This document shows, one piece after another, positions 1 through 8,610 of a DNA stretch of 54,789 nucleotides. The stretch spans positions 1,010 to 55,798 of the forward strand of contig NZ_SPQG01000016.1 of assembly GCF_004944975.1 (NCBI RefSeq), read 5' to 3'. Each line of letters begins with the position of its first letter. Positions within the stretch are counted from its first letter, which is position 1. The notes under the pieces are model-generated. The model ran no database searches. It saw only the letters and a program-made list of their open reading frames with translations, and had not been told where the DNA came from. This DNA comes from Halorhabdus amylolytica. Lineage in GTDB: Archaea > Halobacteriota > Halobacteria > Halobacteriales > Haloarculaceae. A program made the translations under genes and the position numbers.

Positions 1-114
1 AGCCACGAATGGCTGGAGTCACCACGCTCTCCTGCGACGGAAAGTCCCAAAGAACAGCGCACAGACCTGAGTACCGTCCACCGTGACGGGAATGTTGCCT
101 CCGGGGAATCTTAG
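1..114 (+). CDS. C-terminal tail of an IS200/IS605 TnpB-like protein (partial)
   Basis: The frame is open from the first base of the window to a TAG stop at 112-114, giving about 37 residues that end in NVASGES. The tail alone has no diagnostic domain. The call rests on position: the stop lies directly before a GC-rich hairpin and a GGGGAGGATGTCA stretch that resemble the right end of haloarchaeal IS1341-type elements, where the TnpB gene normally ends. The catalytic part would be upstream of the window. It could also be non-coding sequence. Confidence 0.4.
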   Translation, partial: SHEWLESPRSPATESPKEQRTDLSTVHRDGNVASGES

Positions 115-170
115 ACCGGCTGAGACTCCCACGGAGGAAACCCCGTCGTGAACGACGGGGAGGATGTCAT
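115..170 (+). mobile_element. Right end of an IS200/IS605-type element, probable omega-RNA scaffold
   Basis: A perfect 8-bp stem (CCCCGTCG at 141-148, loop TGAA, CGACGGGG at 153-160) is followed by AGGATGTCAT. Haloarchaeal IS605/IS1341 elements characteristically end with such a hairpin plus a GGAGGATGTCA-like tail. In TnpB systems the 3' end of the tnpB transcript folds into the omega RNA, and the bases just outside the element act as the guide. If that holds here, the guide would start near position 171. The left end is outside the window. Confidence 0.6.
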
Positions 171-264
171 TCCGGCCGGGAACAAAACCGTTGGCCCCCG
201 AGTATCCCGACGGGGAACGCGGAACCGAAATGTCTTATTGTCCGTCCAGTCAAGGACCACTCAC

Positions 265-1113
265 ATGATAACGGGCACGTCGACGGCCCAGGCGATCGCG
301 GCGGCGGTTTCCCAGCGACTCGGCGAACCACTGGTCGACCTCGACGCGGACGGCACCGCCGAGGCCGCCGAGAACGTCACCGTCGGCGCGGACGAGCGGG
401 TCGTCGTCATCGGCTCGACCACTTCGAGTCGGTCACACCTCGAACTGCTCGAACTACAGGAGCGGGCACTCGAGCGAGATCCTGCCGAGATCGTCACCGT
501 GATCCCGTATCTGGGGTACGCACGTCAGGACAAACTCTTCGAGCCCGGGCAGGCCATCTCGGCCCGGGCGGTCGCCAGGGCGATCGCCGCGAGCACGGAC
601 CGGGTCTACTCGGTCAACCCGCACAACATCTCGGTACTCGATTACTTCGGGATCCCGGCCGAACCGGTCGACGCTGCCCCGCAACTCGCCAAGCCGCTGC
701 CTGACGACCTAGTCGAGCCGGTGTTTCTCGGTCCCGACGAGGACGCCGAGTGGCTCGCACGGTCCGTCCGGAACACCTACGGCGTCGGGCTCGTCGAGAA
801 CTTCGAGAAGGTCAGACACTCCGCGACCGAGGTCGAACTCTCGGCTGACGAGAAGGACTTCTCCGGCCGCGACGTCGTCCTCGTCGACGATATGATCGCC
901 ACCGGCGGCACCATGAGTGAGGCGGTCAATCTCCTCGCCAGACAGGACACCCGGCGCGTGTTCGTCACCTGCATCCACCCGCTGCTGGTCGAGAACGCTC
1001 TGAGCAAACTCCACCGGGCCGGCGTCCAGTCGCTTTACGCCACCGATACTATCGACCGCTCGATCAGTCAGGTCAGCGCCGCACCGCCGATCGCCGACGT
1101 CCTTCAGCAGTAA
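265..1113 (+). CDS. prs: Ribose-phosphate pyrophosphokinase (PRPP synthase)
   Basis: The product makes PRPP from ribose 5-phosphate and ATP for nucleotide and histidine synthesis. The 282-residue protein has the conserved PYLGYARQDK segment at 81-90 and the PRPP-binding loop VVLVDDMIATGGTM at about 204-217. The frame is open further upstream, but the chosen ATG at 265 starts the family-like N-terminus, and a TTATTG box lies about 30 nt before it. The upstream extension runs into the IS605-like end. The convergent neighbour rpe and the nearby rpiA both lead to its substrate, ribose 5-phosphate. The family assignment is clear. Confidence 0.95.
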   Translation: MITGTSTAQAIAAAVSQRLGEPLVDLDADGTAEAAENVTVGADERVVVIGSTTSSRSHLELLELQERALERDPAEIVTVIPYLGYARQDKLFEPGQAISARAVARAIAASTDRVYSVNPHNISVLDYFGIPAEPVDAAPQLAKPLPDDLVEPVFLGPDEDAEWLARSVRNTYGVGLVENFEKVRHSATEVELSADEKDFSGRDVVLVDDMIATGGTMSEAVNLLARQDTRRVFVTCIHPLLVENALSKLHRAGVQSLYATDTIDRSISQVSAAPPIADVLQQ

Positions 1114-1143
1114 CACCTGCGGCCGATTCTGCCGTCCTTCGTC

Positions 1144-1791
1144 TCAGCCGTCGTCGATCCCGATACTCTCACGTAGTTCCGTGAGTGCGCCGGGGATGTC
1201 CTCGCGTCCGAACAGTGACGACCCGATCACGAACGTGTCGACGCCCGCCTCGGCACACCGGGGCCCGGTCTCTTCGTCGACGCCGCCGTCGACCTCGATT
1301 TCGGTGTCCGTCTGTTCCGCGATGCGTTCGACGCGGTCCAGCGTTTCGGGCTCGAACGACTGCCCGCCGAAGCCCGGCTGAACGCTCATCACGAGGACCA
1401 TGTCGACGGTGTCGAGCAACGGTTCGATCGCTTCGATGTCGGTGTCCGGGTTCAGTGCGACCCCGGCGTCCATATCGTGATCGTGAATTTCTTCGACGAT
1501 GGCACGCGTATCCTCGCGGGCTTCGACGTGGACCGTCAGCCGGTCGACACCGACCGATGCGAAGTCCTCGACGTAGCGACTCGGCCGTTCGATCATCAGA
1601 TGGGTATCGAAGTACAGGTCGGTCCGCTCGCGCAACGAGGCGATCACCGGCTGTCCAAACGAGATGTTCGGCACGAACTGTCCGTCCATGACGTCCAGAT
1701 GCAGAAGGTCGACGCTTCCCTCGACCTGGCTGACGTCACCGTACAGATCGCTGAAATCGGCCGCGAGGATCGACGGTGCGATGCGACGCAT
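1144..1791 (-). CDS. rpe: Ribulose-phosphate 3-epimerase
   Basis: A cytoplasmic TIM-barrel enzyme that interconverts ribulose 5-phosphate and xylulose 5-phosphate. The protein (215 residues) starts MRRIAPSILAADF and carries LLHLDVMDGQFVPN, HLMIERPSRYV, MSVQPGFGGQ and EVDGGVD, the usual metal and phosphate-binding segments. An in-frame ATG exists ten codons upstream at 1821, but that start adds non-family residues and runs into a tandem repeat, so 1791 is preferred. Rpe is not universal in haloarchaea. Here it makes sense as the link between XylA/XylB (xylulose 5-phosphate) and RpiA/Prs in the same window. Confidence 0.95.
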   Translation of the reverse strand: MRRIAPSILAADFSDLYGDVSQVEGSVDLLHLDVMDGQFVPNISFGQPVIASLRERTDLYFDTHLMIERPSRYVEDFASVGVDRLTVHVEAREDTRAIVEEIHDHDMDAGVALNPDTDIEAIEPLLDTVDMVLVMSVQPGFGGQSFEPETLDRVERIAEQTDTEIEVDGGVDEETGPRCAEAGVDTFVIGSSLFGREDIPGALTELRESIGIDDG

Positions 1792-1810
1792 ACCTGGCAG
1801 TTCAGAACGG

Positions 1811-1880
1811 AGTCGTATCAACTCGTCGTCTCACACCAACGGAGCACCAGTCGTTTCAACTCGTCGTCTCACACCACCGG
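1811..1880. repeat. Two 32-bp direct repeats upstream of rpe
   Basis: Copies at 1811-1842 and 1849-1880 differ at 2 of 32 positions and are spaced 38 bp apart. Both contain CAACTCGTCGTCTCACACCA. They fill most of the gap between the rpe start and the end of the upstream transducer gene, so a tandem operator is possible. They could also be a recent neutral duplication. Confidence 0.8.
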
Positions 1881-1887
1881 GCGAGCG

Positions 1888-3846
1888 TCACTCCGCGCGT
1901 CCGCCGTCACCCACTGCCACGTCCGAACTGTCGGTCTTTGCGTCTCGCGCCTCGACCTCGAAGGTCGACAGCAGGCTCCGGAGCCGGTCGGCCCGATCGT
2001 TGAGGGACTCGACAGTGGTACTGACTTGCGACATCGACGCCGCCTGCTGTTGGGCCGCCGCGGACGCACTCTCGCTTTCTTCGGCGACCCTGTGACTCAC
2101 GTCGGCGACGTTTTCGATCGAGGAGACGACTGACTCAGTGGACGTGGCCTGCTCGTCGGTCGCCCTGTTGATCTCCTGGATCCCTTCGTCGGTTTCCTCG
2201 GCGTTTGTCGCGACCTGTTCGAACGCCTCGGCGACCGCTTCGGCGGCTTGGACCTCCTCGAGCACGTACTGCTCGGCCGTCCGAGCTTGCTCGACGGTCC
2301 GTTCGGTCTGTGACGTGACGTCTGCGATGAGCGCCTCGATGTCGGCTGCTGACTTCTGTGTCTGTTCGGCCAGTCCTTTGACCTCCTCGGCGACGACGGC
2401 GAACCCGTCGCCGCCGTCCTCGCCGCCGGCTCGTGCCGCCTCGATGTTGGCGTTCAACGCCAGCATGTTCGTCTGCTCGGCGATGTCGCCGATGAGATCG
2501 ACGATCTCGCCGATTTCGGCCATCCGCTCCTCGAGGGATTCGACGCTCTGGACTGTCGAGTCGATCGCCGTTCGTGCGTCCCGTGCGTCCTCGATTGCAC
2601 GCTGGGCAGTCTCCTCGCTTTCCTCGGCAATGCGCGCCGTCTCGTGGGACCGCTCGGCGACCGTTTCGGCCGAGGCGGCCACCTCCTCGACGCTCGCAGA
2701 GAGGTTCGACATCTCTTCGGAGGCGGCCTCGAGCATCTCCCGCTGATCGGCTGCCGCGCTCGCTATCTCCTCGACCGCCTCGCTCACCTCTTCGCTCGCG
2801 TTCGCGGCCTCTTCGGTCCCCGAAGTCGCTTCGACGCTCGCGTCGGTGACGGTCTCGGCGAAGGACTGCAGTTCCGTCATCGCCGTAGCCGTGTCCTCGA
2901 TCATCTCGTTGAACGACGCGGCGATCTGGGCCATTGCGTCGCTCTCGACGCCATCGTCGAGTCGGATCGTGAGATCGCCGTCGGCGGCCTGCCGGATCTT
3001 CGTGCTGTAGGCGTCGGCCGTCGCTTCGAGGTGCTCGTTGGCCCGCTCGATCTCGGTCTGTCGGGCCTCGGCTTCGGCTTTCATCTCCTGGGCTTGGGCC
3101 CGTGCCTCCTCGATTTCAGCCTGTTTGGCTTCGAGGTCTTCGATCTCCCGACTCCTCTCGCGGGCCTCCCGGAGTTGTTCGCGTGCCTCTTCGCGGGAGC
3201 GCTCGGTCGAGTACCAGTGGGACATCAGCGCGATAGCTAGCGCCAGGACGAAGATACCGTGAATGAAGCCCCACGCCCAGGGATTGTTGATCGCGGCGGT
3301 GTGGTTGTAGACGCGACTCGGGTTCACCATACCGAACCCGCCGTGAGTGAGAACGACGTATCCGATCCCCAAGGCGAAGGGGAGCCAGTCCTCGTAGACC
3401 GCGACGACGGCCATCCCGACGAAGAAGTGAAAGTGCGCCTCGATGAACCCGCCCGAAACGTGGACCAGCACCACCGACGCCGACAACAGGCCAGTCGTCG
3501 CCAGCGCGGTCCGCGCTCGGCGGGAGAACCGAGGGACAGCAGCGGCGAGCGCAAAGGCCACGACGATCGCGAGTTCGACGAGCAGATACGACAGGGGGAT
3601 CGCCGGGATCGTCGCGCCGGTGACGACCGATTCGGTGCCCTCGAAGGTTCCAAGCACAAACAGGAACGGAACGTGGGCGAGAATCAATACGACAATGTTC
3701 CGATGGCGACTCCGCCAGGACTCCTCCGGGATCGACTGCCCGCTCGGGACGTACTTCAGCGTCTCCTGTATCCGGCGTCTCCACCCAGCTAATCGGTTAA
3801 ATTCGCCGGTATTAGGCGTTTCTGTGCCTTCCATACCCGTAGGCAT
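1888..3846 (-). CDS. Membrane methyl-accepting chemotaxis transducer (Htr-type)
   Basis: A 652-residue receptor that would signal to CheA/CheW and the archaellum motor. The N-terminal half has about six membrane segments between residues 51 and 210. One stretch, [13 protein letters not shown] near 136-148, is followed by further membrane histidines (H168, H182, H196). Then comes a long charged coiled coil (about 212-280), a HAMP-like segment ([20 protein letters not shown]) and a long helical signalling domain with the hairpin tip [18 protein letters not shown]. Glu/Gln-rich helices offer methylation sites. The ligand is unknown; the neighbours are pentose phosphate genes. A second ATG four codons in is equally possible as the start. 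Confidence 0.93.
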   Translation of the reverse strand: MPTGMEGTETPNTGEFNRLAGWRRRIQETLKYVPSGQSIPEESWRSRHRNIVVLILAHVPFLFVLGTFEGTESVVTGATIPAIPLSYLLVELAIVVAFALAAAVPRFSRRARTALATTGLLSASVVLVHVSGGFIEAHFHFFVGMAVVAVYEDWLPFALGIGYVVLTHGGFGMVNPSRVYNHTAAINNPWAWGFIHGIFVLALAIALMSHWYSTERSREEAREQLREARERSREIEDLEAKQAEIEEARAQAQEMKAEAEARQTEIERANEHLEATADAYSTKIRQAADGDLTIRLDDGVESDAMAQIAASFNEMIEDTATAMTELQSFAETVTDASVEATSGTEEAANASEEVSEAVEEIASAAADQREMLEAASEEMSNLSASVEEVAASAETVAERSHETARIAEESEETAQRAIEDARDARTAIDSTVQSVESLEERMAEIGEIVDLIGDIAEQTNMLALNANIEAARAGGEDGGDGFAVVAEEVKGLAEQTQKSAADIEALIADVTSQTERTVEQARTAEQYVLEEVQAAEAVAEAFEQVATNAEETDEGIQEINRATDEQATSTESVVSSIENVADVSHRVAEESESASAAAQQQAASMSQVSTTVESLNDRADRLRSLLSTFEVEARDAKTDSSDVAVGDGGRAE

Positions 3847-3975
3847 GGATACCCGGTGAAAAACCCGTCTCCCGTGGTATCAAATCCTGAAACGACGATC
3901 GCGAGTGGCACTCTCCGGGGAGTCTCCGTCAGCGTCTAACAGTAGGTATTTGACGCGGAGTCCTAACGTACGGAC

Positions 3976-4662
3976 ATGGACGAACGAACGCGAACGGAGG
4001 CGAAGCGACGAGCGAGCGAGAGCGCGGTCGAGGCTGTCTCCGATGGGGACGTCGTCGGTCTCGGAAGCGGGAGCACAGCCGAACACGCGATCCGGATCCT
4101 CGGGGATCGAGTCGATTCCGGGCTTGACATCGTCGGCGTCCCGACATCCTTCCAGGCGCGGGAGGTCGCAATCGAGGTCGGCATCGAGTTGACGACCCTC
4201 GACGAGACCGACGGGCACATCGACGTGACGATCGACGGTGCCGACCAGTTCGTCGGAGCGGATCTGATCAAGGGCGGTGGGGCCGCTCACGCCCGCGAGA
4301 AGATCGTTGCGAGCGCGACCGACGAACTGGTGATCGTCGTCGACGAGACCAAACGCGCCGACGTCCTCGACGAACCCGTGCCCCTGGAGGTGCTGCCCGA
4401 CGCCCGAACAACGGCTGCCGCGGCAGTCGAAGAGTTGGGCGGCGATCCGATCCTCCGGCGGGCCGAACGCAAGAGCGGCCCCGTCGTCACGGACAACGGG
4501 AACCTGCTGTTCGACTGTGACTTCGGTGCGATCGACGATCCGACGGCGTTGGCTACCGATCTGGCGACGCTGCCCGCCGTCGTCGAACACGGACTGTTCC
4601 CTGCATTCGCCGATGTGATTCACGTCGGTACGACCGGCGGTGTCGATATCGTCGAACCGTAG
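3976..4662 (+). CDS. rpiA: Ribose-5-phosphate isomerase A
   Basis: Interconverts ribose 5-phosphate and ribulose 5-phosphate in the cytoplasm. The 228-residue length fits the family, and the motifs are clear: GLGSGSTAEHAI near the start, DVTIDGADQF with the catalytic acid, KGGGAAHAREK, and a C-terminal TGGVDIVEP. It is divergent from the transducer gene and separated from it by about 130 bp. With Rpe and Prs it gives a complete path from xylulose 5-phosphate to PRPP. The ATG start at 3976 is the only sensible one, since the N-terminal helix MDERTRTEAKRRA matches the family. Confidence 0.96.
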   Translation: MDERTRTEAKRRASESAVEAVSDGDVVGLGSGSTAEHAIRILGDRVDSGLDIVGVPTSFQAREVAIEVGIELTTLDETDGHIDVTIDGADQFVGADLIKGGGAAHAREKIVASATDELVIVVDETKRADVLDEPVPLEVLPDARTTAAAAVEELGGDPILRRAERKSGPVVTDNGNLLFDCDFGAIDDPTALATDLATLPAVVEHGLFPAFADVIHVGTTGGVDIVEP

Positions 4663-4837
4663 CGACGAAGTGAGTTAAAACTGATAGTTCCGCCCGGTCC
4701 CATCCAGGTACCGAGAGAAACGTCGAGGCCCCGGAGCGTGATCGACGGGAACGTCGACCGACCGGTGTCCGTTCGGGCCGATGTCGATCGGTTCTCCTGC
4801 CGTCACGGCTAAGTCCGTCCCGCCACTGACTACCGAT

Positions 4838-5059
4838 ATGGGCGAGGACGCGACTCTCGGCGACTTCGTCGAGGGGGAAGACGGATCCCCGGGCAATCGT
4901 CGGGAGTCGGGGGAGACCGACGCCGCCGGGATCGAGCCGGCACGGACGACCTATGCGTTCGTCCCGGACGGAGGAACCTGTGAGGCGTGTGGGGAGCTGA
5001 GTGAAGGTCGCTGGCATCAGGACGGAGACCTCGTCTGTTCGACCTGTAAGGAGTGGTGA
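4838..5059 (+). CDS. Small zinc-ribbon-like protein (DUF7573-like)
   Basis: A 73-residue acidic protein with a disordered N-terminal half (GDFVEGEDGS...) and a C-terminal mini zinc ribbon with two CxxC pairs, CEACGEL and CSTCKEW. This matches a short haloarchaeal protein type that I recall as DUF7573. The function is unknown. An upstream in-frame ATG at 4781 would add residues unlike the family, so 4838 is chosen. The next gene overlaps or nearly abuts, suggesting co-transcription. Confidence 0.75.
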   Translation: MGEDATLGDFVEGEDGSPGNRRESGETDAAGIEPARTTYAFVPDGGTCEACGELSEGRWHQDGDLVCSTCKEW

Positions 5060-5061
5060 GC

Positions 5062-5265
5062 GTGAACGTGACGTTACAACGGTCCAGACTGGTGTTCATT
5101 GCGATCCTGCTCGGCGGCGTCGTCGGCTTCGGCCTGGCCGACTACGCCCTGGCGAACGCCGGCTATCCGATGGTCGGCGGGATCGTCTGGGCGGTCGGCT
5201 ATCTCGGGACAGTGCTCGTCCTGTGGTACGGCTGGGTTCGTGATCTCGAGTTCCGCGGGCCGTGA
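5062..5265 (+). CDS. Small two-helix membrane protein, function unknown
   Basis: About 67 residues with two hydrophobic segments (LVFIAILLGGVVGFGLADYAL and a second near IVWAVGYLGTVLVLWYGWV) and short polar ends, so a small integral membrane protein. GTG codons at 5053, 5056 and 5062 could all start it. The Shine-Dalgarno AAGGAG at 5048-5053 sits 8 nt before 5062, which decides this start. It follows the zinc-ribbon gene immediately and is probably translated from the same message. I do not recognise a function. Confidence 0.65.
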   Translation: MNVTLQRSRLVFIAILLGGVVGFGLADYALANAGYPMVGGIVWAVGYLGTVLVLWYGWVRDLEFRGP

Positions 5266-5357
5266 GCCTTCGACAGTCGTCTCTCCACCTGCCGTGGCGG
5301 CGATTCCCAGGGGTAGCGGAAGTTTAATGATCGAGTCAGGGTGATTCTGAGACAAGA

Positions 5358-5648
5358 ATGAACGGGCTAGGCCCCCTGCAACTGGTTGACAGCGTGCTCC
5401 TCAACTACAACGTGGGGGACGCGCTGTTGTTGTTGCTCGGTCTCTCGGTACTTGCGGCCATCGTGTTGCGCTCCAGGAAAATGTTCTCGACACAGGCGAT
5501 CGCGTTCGGTCTGCTGCTGGTAGTAACCCCCACCGGTGCGCTGGAACCGGGCAACGGGAGTCTCCTCGGCTCGGTCCTGCAGTACAAGTTCTTCGGGCTC
5601 GTTCTGGTAGTGGCCGGTCCGGTGCTTTACATGACTACCAGACAGTGA
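5358..5648 (+). CDS. Conserved small membrane protein, function unknown
   Basis: A 96-residue protein with about three hydrophobic segments (near residues 18-37, 47-60 and 74-92), a dibasic turn (LRSRKM) and an extracellular-looking loop TGALEPGNGS. A TTTAATGA box about 30 nt upstream fits a leaderless promoter. It converges on NAD kinase with a gap of only 9 bp. It resembles uncharacterised haloarchaeal membrane proteins, and nothing in it indicates a reaction. Confidence 0.7.
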   Translation: MNGLGPLQLVDSVLLNYNVGDALLLLLGLSVLAAIVLRSRKMFSTQAIAFGLLLVVTPTGALEPGNGSLLGSVLQYKFFGLVLVVAGPVLYMTTRQ

Positions 5649-5657
5649 ATCGCTCGG

Positions 5658-6533
5658 TCACTCGAGTTTGCCGAGCGCAGTGAAGAACTCCAGAGCCGGG
5701 CCGGCGACCTGCACCGGCTGTTCGGCGCGTTCGATCGTCACCTGCGTCGGGGGCTCGATCTCTTCGGTCGTCCGGCCGTCACTGACGACCGAAGCGGTGT
5801 CGGCGTCCTCGACGCGGATCGTGATCGTGGTGTCCTCTTCGACGACGAGGGGTGGCATCGGTCGTTCGGCGGCCATCTCCGTGACGACCCAGACCGGGAC
5901 GTCCGGATGGACCAAGGGACCGCCCTCGCTGAGGTTGTAGGCCGTGCTCCCCGTCGGCGTCGCCACCAGGACCCCGTCCGCGTGTCCGCTCGTGTAGAGT
6001 GCGTCGTCGACCCGGACTGTGACGCCGACGCCGCTGCCGTGGCCACGCTGTGGTCCCTGGACGACGACCTCGTTGAGTGCGGGCTGGAGGCTCCAGCCGT
6101 CGCCGCCGACCTGCAACCGCGGCAGTTCCCGTGTGGGGGTTGTCCCGTTCTCGCGGATGTCGGTAACGACGTCTCTGATCGTCTCGATGGCGTCGTTCGG
6201 GGAGACGGCGTTCAGGAACCCGACCTCGCCGAGGTTGACGCCCATGATCGGTGTCCCGGCCGATCCGCGGGCGGCGTGGAGGAAAGTGCCGTCCCCGCCG
6301 ATCGAGACGACGAGACCACACTCACTCATCGTCTCGACCGAGACGCTCTCGGGGGGCTCGAGTTCCGGCGTGGCCACGCCCCCGTAGGTTTCGTGACGGT
6401 CGTCCGAAAGCGCCTCGGCTGTCACGTCGTCGACGACGACGTCGACGCCTTCGCCCCGGAGATCCATGCGAACGGCCTCTACCAGCGAGCGGGCTCGTGG
6501 ATTGTCCTTCTGACCGACGAGTCCGAGCTTCAT
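5658..6533 (-). CDS. nadK: NAD kinase
   Basis: Phosphorylates NAD to NADP. The 291-residue protein starts MKLGLVGQKDNPRA and has the diagnostic GGDG motif (SIGGDGTFLHAARG, GGDG at 79-82), an NEVVV segment, and the TPTGSTAYNLSEGG loop that binds NAD. The reading frame is open far upstream towards 7175, antisense to the KaiC-like gene, but CAT at 6531-6533 gives the start where family similarity begins. It is divergent from the KaiC-like ATPase gene across about 120 bp. Confidence 0.95.
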   Translation of the reverse strand: MKLGLVGQKDNPRARSLVEAVRMDLRGEGVDVVVDDVTAEALSDDRHETYGGVATPELEPPESVSVETMSECGLVVSIGGDGTFLHAARGSAGTPIMGVNLGEVGFLNAVSPNDAIETIRDVVTDIRENGTTPTRELPRLQVGGDGWSLQPALNEVVVQGPQRGHGSGVGVTVRVDDALYTSGHADGVLVATPTGSTAYNLSEGGPLVHPDVPVWVVTEMAAERPMPPLVVEEDTTITIRVEDADTASVVSDGRTTEEIEPPTQVTIERAEQPVQVAGPALEFFTALGKLE

Positions 6534-6653
6534 ACCACGTGCTTGCTTGCCCCCACTGATAAAATCGTAGCATCTCCCTCGACGCGTGACGGACAGAGTT
6601 ATTGAGTCCCCGCGCGAACCCACCGACATGACTGTCGGGCGGGGAGGACGTCC

Positions 6654-7733
6654 ATGAGCGAGGACGACTCCGAGGACGACTGGTTCGAGGAGGCACTCGC
6701 CGAAGAGAGCGGCTCCGACGGGACTGGCGGGAACGTCGAGTCTTCCGACCCCACGGACGACGATTGGTTTCCCCAAGAAGACGGTACGGACGACGAGACG
6801 GCCTCGCCCGTTGGGGACGTCGAATCTGACGTCGAGACGGGGGACGTCGAACCCACGGAGCGGGCTGACACTCCAATCGGGAAGGGCTCCGAGGCCGGCG
6901 CCAACGAGGGAGCGACCGAGGTCGACGACGATTCGTTGTTCGAGGAGGACTTCGCCAGCGCGTTGGCATCCGCGGGCGGACCTGAGAGTGGCGAAGATGC
7001 CGGGGAGGGTGGTTTCGCCGAGGAGGACTTCGACTCGGAGATCCCACGGATCGATCTCGGTATCGAGGGGCTCGACGATATGATCCAGGGCGGGATCCCC
7101 CACCGCCACCTCATGGTCGTCATCGGCGCGCCGGGGACAGGCAAGACGACCTTCGGCCTGCAGTTTCTCAACCACGGTCTCCAGGCGGGCGAGAACGCCG
7201 TGTTCGTCACCTTAGAGCAGAGCAGAGAGAGCATTCTCGACACCGCCAACGAGCGTGGGTGGGACTTCGGCCGGTACGAACGCGAGGACCGGCTGGCGAT
7301 CGTCGATCTCGATCCGGTCGAGATGGCCAACAGCCTAGAGAACATCCGTGGCGAGTTTCCCGAACTCGTCCGGGAGTTTGGTGCCGATCGGCTGGTGCTC
7401 GACTCCGTCTCGCTGCTAGAGATGATGTACGACGACCAGTCTCGCCGCCGGACCGAGGTCTTCGACTTCACCCGCTCGCTGAAGGCCGCGGGCGTGACGA
7501 CGATGGTTACCAGCGAGGCCAGCGAGGACAACCCCTACGCGTCCAGACACGGCATCATCGAGTACCTGACTGATGCCGTCTTCGTCCTCCAGTACGTTCG
7601 CGGGGACGCCCAGGAGACCCGTCTGGCCGTCGAGATCCAGAAGATCCGAAACGCCAACCACTCCCGGGCGACCAAACCATACGCGATCACCCTCGACGGC
7701 ATCGACGTCTACCAGCAAGCCAGTATCTTCTAG
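6654..7733 (+). CDS. KaiC/RecA-like ATPase with acidic N-terminal tail
   Basis: A 359-residue protein. The first 125 or so residues are disordered and strongly acidic and repeat the DDWF/EEDFxS theme (DDWFEEAL, DDWFPQED, FEEDFASA, EEDFDSEI). A single KaiC-type RecA domain follows, starting at IDLGIEGLDDMIQGG, with Walker A GAPGTGKTT at about 158-166 and a Walker B region RLVLDSVSLLEMM. Proteins of this type in archaea are regulatory ATPases of mostly unknown target. A strong Shine-Dalgarno GGGGAGGA lies 6-7 nt before the ATG and fixes the start. The repeated acidic motifs may be docking sites (inference). Confidence 0.9.
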   Translation: MSEDDSEDDWFEEALAEESGSDGTGGNVESSDPTDDDWFPQEDGTDDETASPVGDVESDVETGDVEPTERADTPIGKGSEAGANEGATEVDDDSLFEEDFASALASAGGPESGEDAGEGGFAEEDFDSEIPRIDLGIEGLDDMIQGGIPHRHLMVVIGAPGTGKTTFGLQFLNHGLQAGENAVFVTLEQSRESILDTANERGWDFGRYEREDRLAIVDLDPVEMANSLENIRGEFPELVREFGADRLVLDSVSLLEMMYDDQSRRRTEVFDFTRSLKAAGVTTMVTSEASEDNPYASRHGIIEYLTDAVFVLQYVRGDAQETRLAVEIQKIRNANHSRATKPYAITLDGIDVYQQASIF

Positions 7734-7741
7734 GAGCCACT

Positions 7742-7785
7742 TTTTCCTCGGGTTCGATCGCAACGGCGATCGAACCCGAGGAAAA
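7742..7785. terminator. Long perfect hairpin between convergent genes
   Basis: Two perfectly complementary 20-base arms (7742-7761 and 7766-7785) enclose the loop AACG. The left arm begins with TTTT and the right arm ends with AAAA, so each strand shows a GC-rich stem flanked by a U-run. It lies between the end of the KaiC-like gene and the end of deoC, as expected for a bidirectional terminator or RNA end stabiliser. Confidence 0.8.
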
Positions 7786-7896
7786 TTGGGGAAAACGCAC
7801 CTGCGCACTCGCGAAGCTCGTCCGCAGCGAACGTCTCGCTCCGCTCGACGATGCTGCTGGACGTAGCCTGCTGAATGCGATGTCGAAGAGGCGGGA

Positions 7897-8535
7897 CTAC
7901 TTCTGCTGATCCAGATACTCTTGGGCGATGACGTCGCCGCTGGAAGCGCCGATGCGCTCGGCACCCGCCTCGAACATCGCCTTGGCGTCCGCCCAGGAAC
8001 CGACGCCACCGCTGGCTTTCACGGGGGCGTACTCGCTCATGAGTTCGACGTCCGGGACGGTCGCTCCGCCGCCCCCGAAGCCCGTCGCCGTCTTGACGAA
8101 GTCCGCGCCCGCGTCGGCGACCAGCTGGCTGGCGCGGTGCTTCTCCTCGTCGGTCAAGAGTGGCGTCTCGATGATGACCTTCACCGGCTTCGTGGTCGCA
8201 GCGACGACGCTTTCGATGTCTTCGCGAACGGCATCGTCTTCGCCGGCCTTCAGCAGTCCGACGTTCATGACCATGTCGAGTTCGTCCGCCCCGGCCTTGA
8301 CGGCGTCTTCAGCCTCCGCGACCTTGGCCGTCGTGGAGTGATTGCCGTGTGGGAACCCGATGACAGTCGCCACTTCGACGTCGGGAGCGTACTCGCCAGC
8401 CATCTCAAGGTAACACGGCGGGATACACGTGCGCAAGCCGTATTGGCTTGCCTCGTCTAACACTTCTTCAACGTCTGCCGGTGTCGTTTCGGGGCCGAGT
8501 ACGGTGTGTTCGATCCGCGGGAGAACGTCTTCCAT
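7897..8535 (-). CDS. deoC: Deoxyribose-phosphate aldolase
   Basis: Splits 2-deoxyribose 5-phosphate into acetaldehyde and glyceraldehyde 3-phosphate, the last step of deoxynucleoside breakdown. The 212-residue TIM-barrel protein has the Schiff-base lysine in KTATGF (K148), the proton-relay region ELDMVMN (D87), and [10 protein letters not shown] near the C-terminus. A TTTAATATA-like box directly precedes the start on the minus strand. The neighbours (R15P isomerase, phosphorylases, cytidine deaminase, nucleoside importer) support a nucleoside catabolic role. Confidence 0.96.
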   Translation of the reverse strand: MEDVLPRIEHTVLGPETTPADVEEVLDEASQYGLRTCIPPCYLEMAGEYAPDVEVATVIGFPHGNHSTTAKVAEAEDAVKAGADELDMVMNVGLLKAGEDDAVREDIESVVAATTKPVKVIIETPLLTDEEKHRASQLVADAGADFVKTATGFGGGGATVPDVELMSEYAPVKASGGVGSWADAKAMFEAGAERIGASSGDVIAQEYLDQQK

Positions 8536-8610
8536 AGGCGTATATTAAATAATGCACCGCATAAAAAAGGACCGCCGCGCGACCGGTTGGACTGCTCTCC
8601 CCGCGGGCAG

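Noticed and set aside
6534-7175. N-terminal extension of NAD kinase by more than 200 residues
   Set aside because: The extension is antisense to the KaiC-like gene; NAD kinase similarity begins exactly at MKLGLVGQ (6533).
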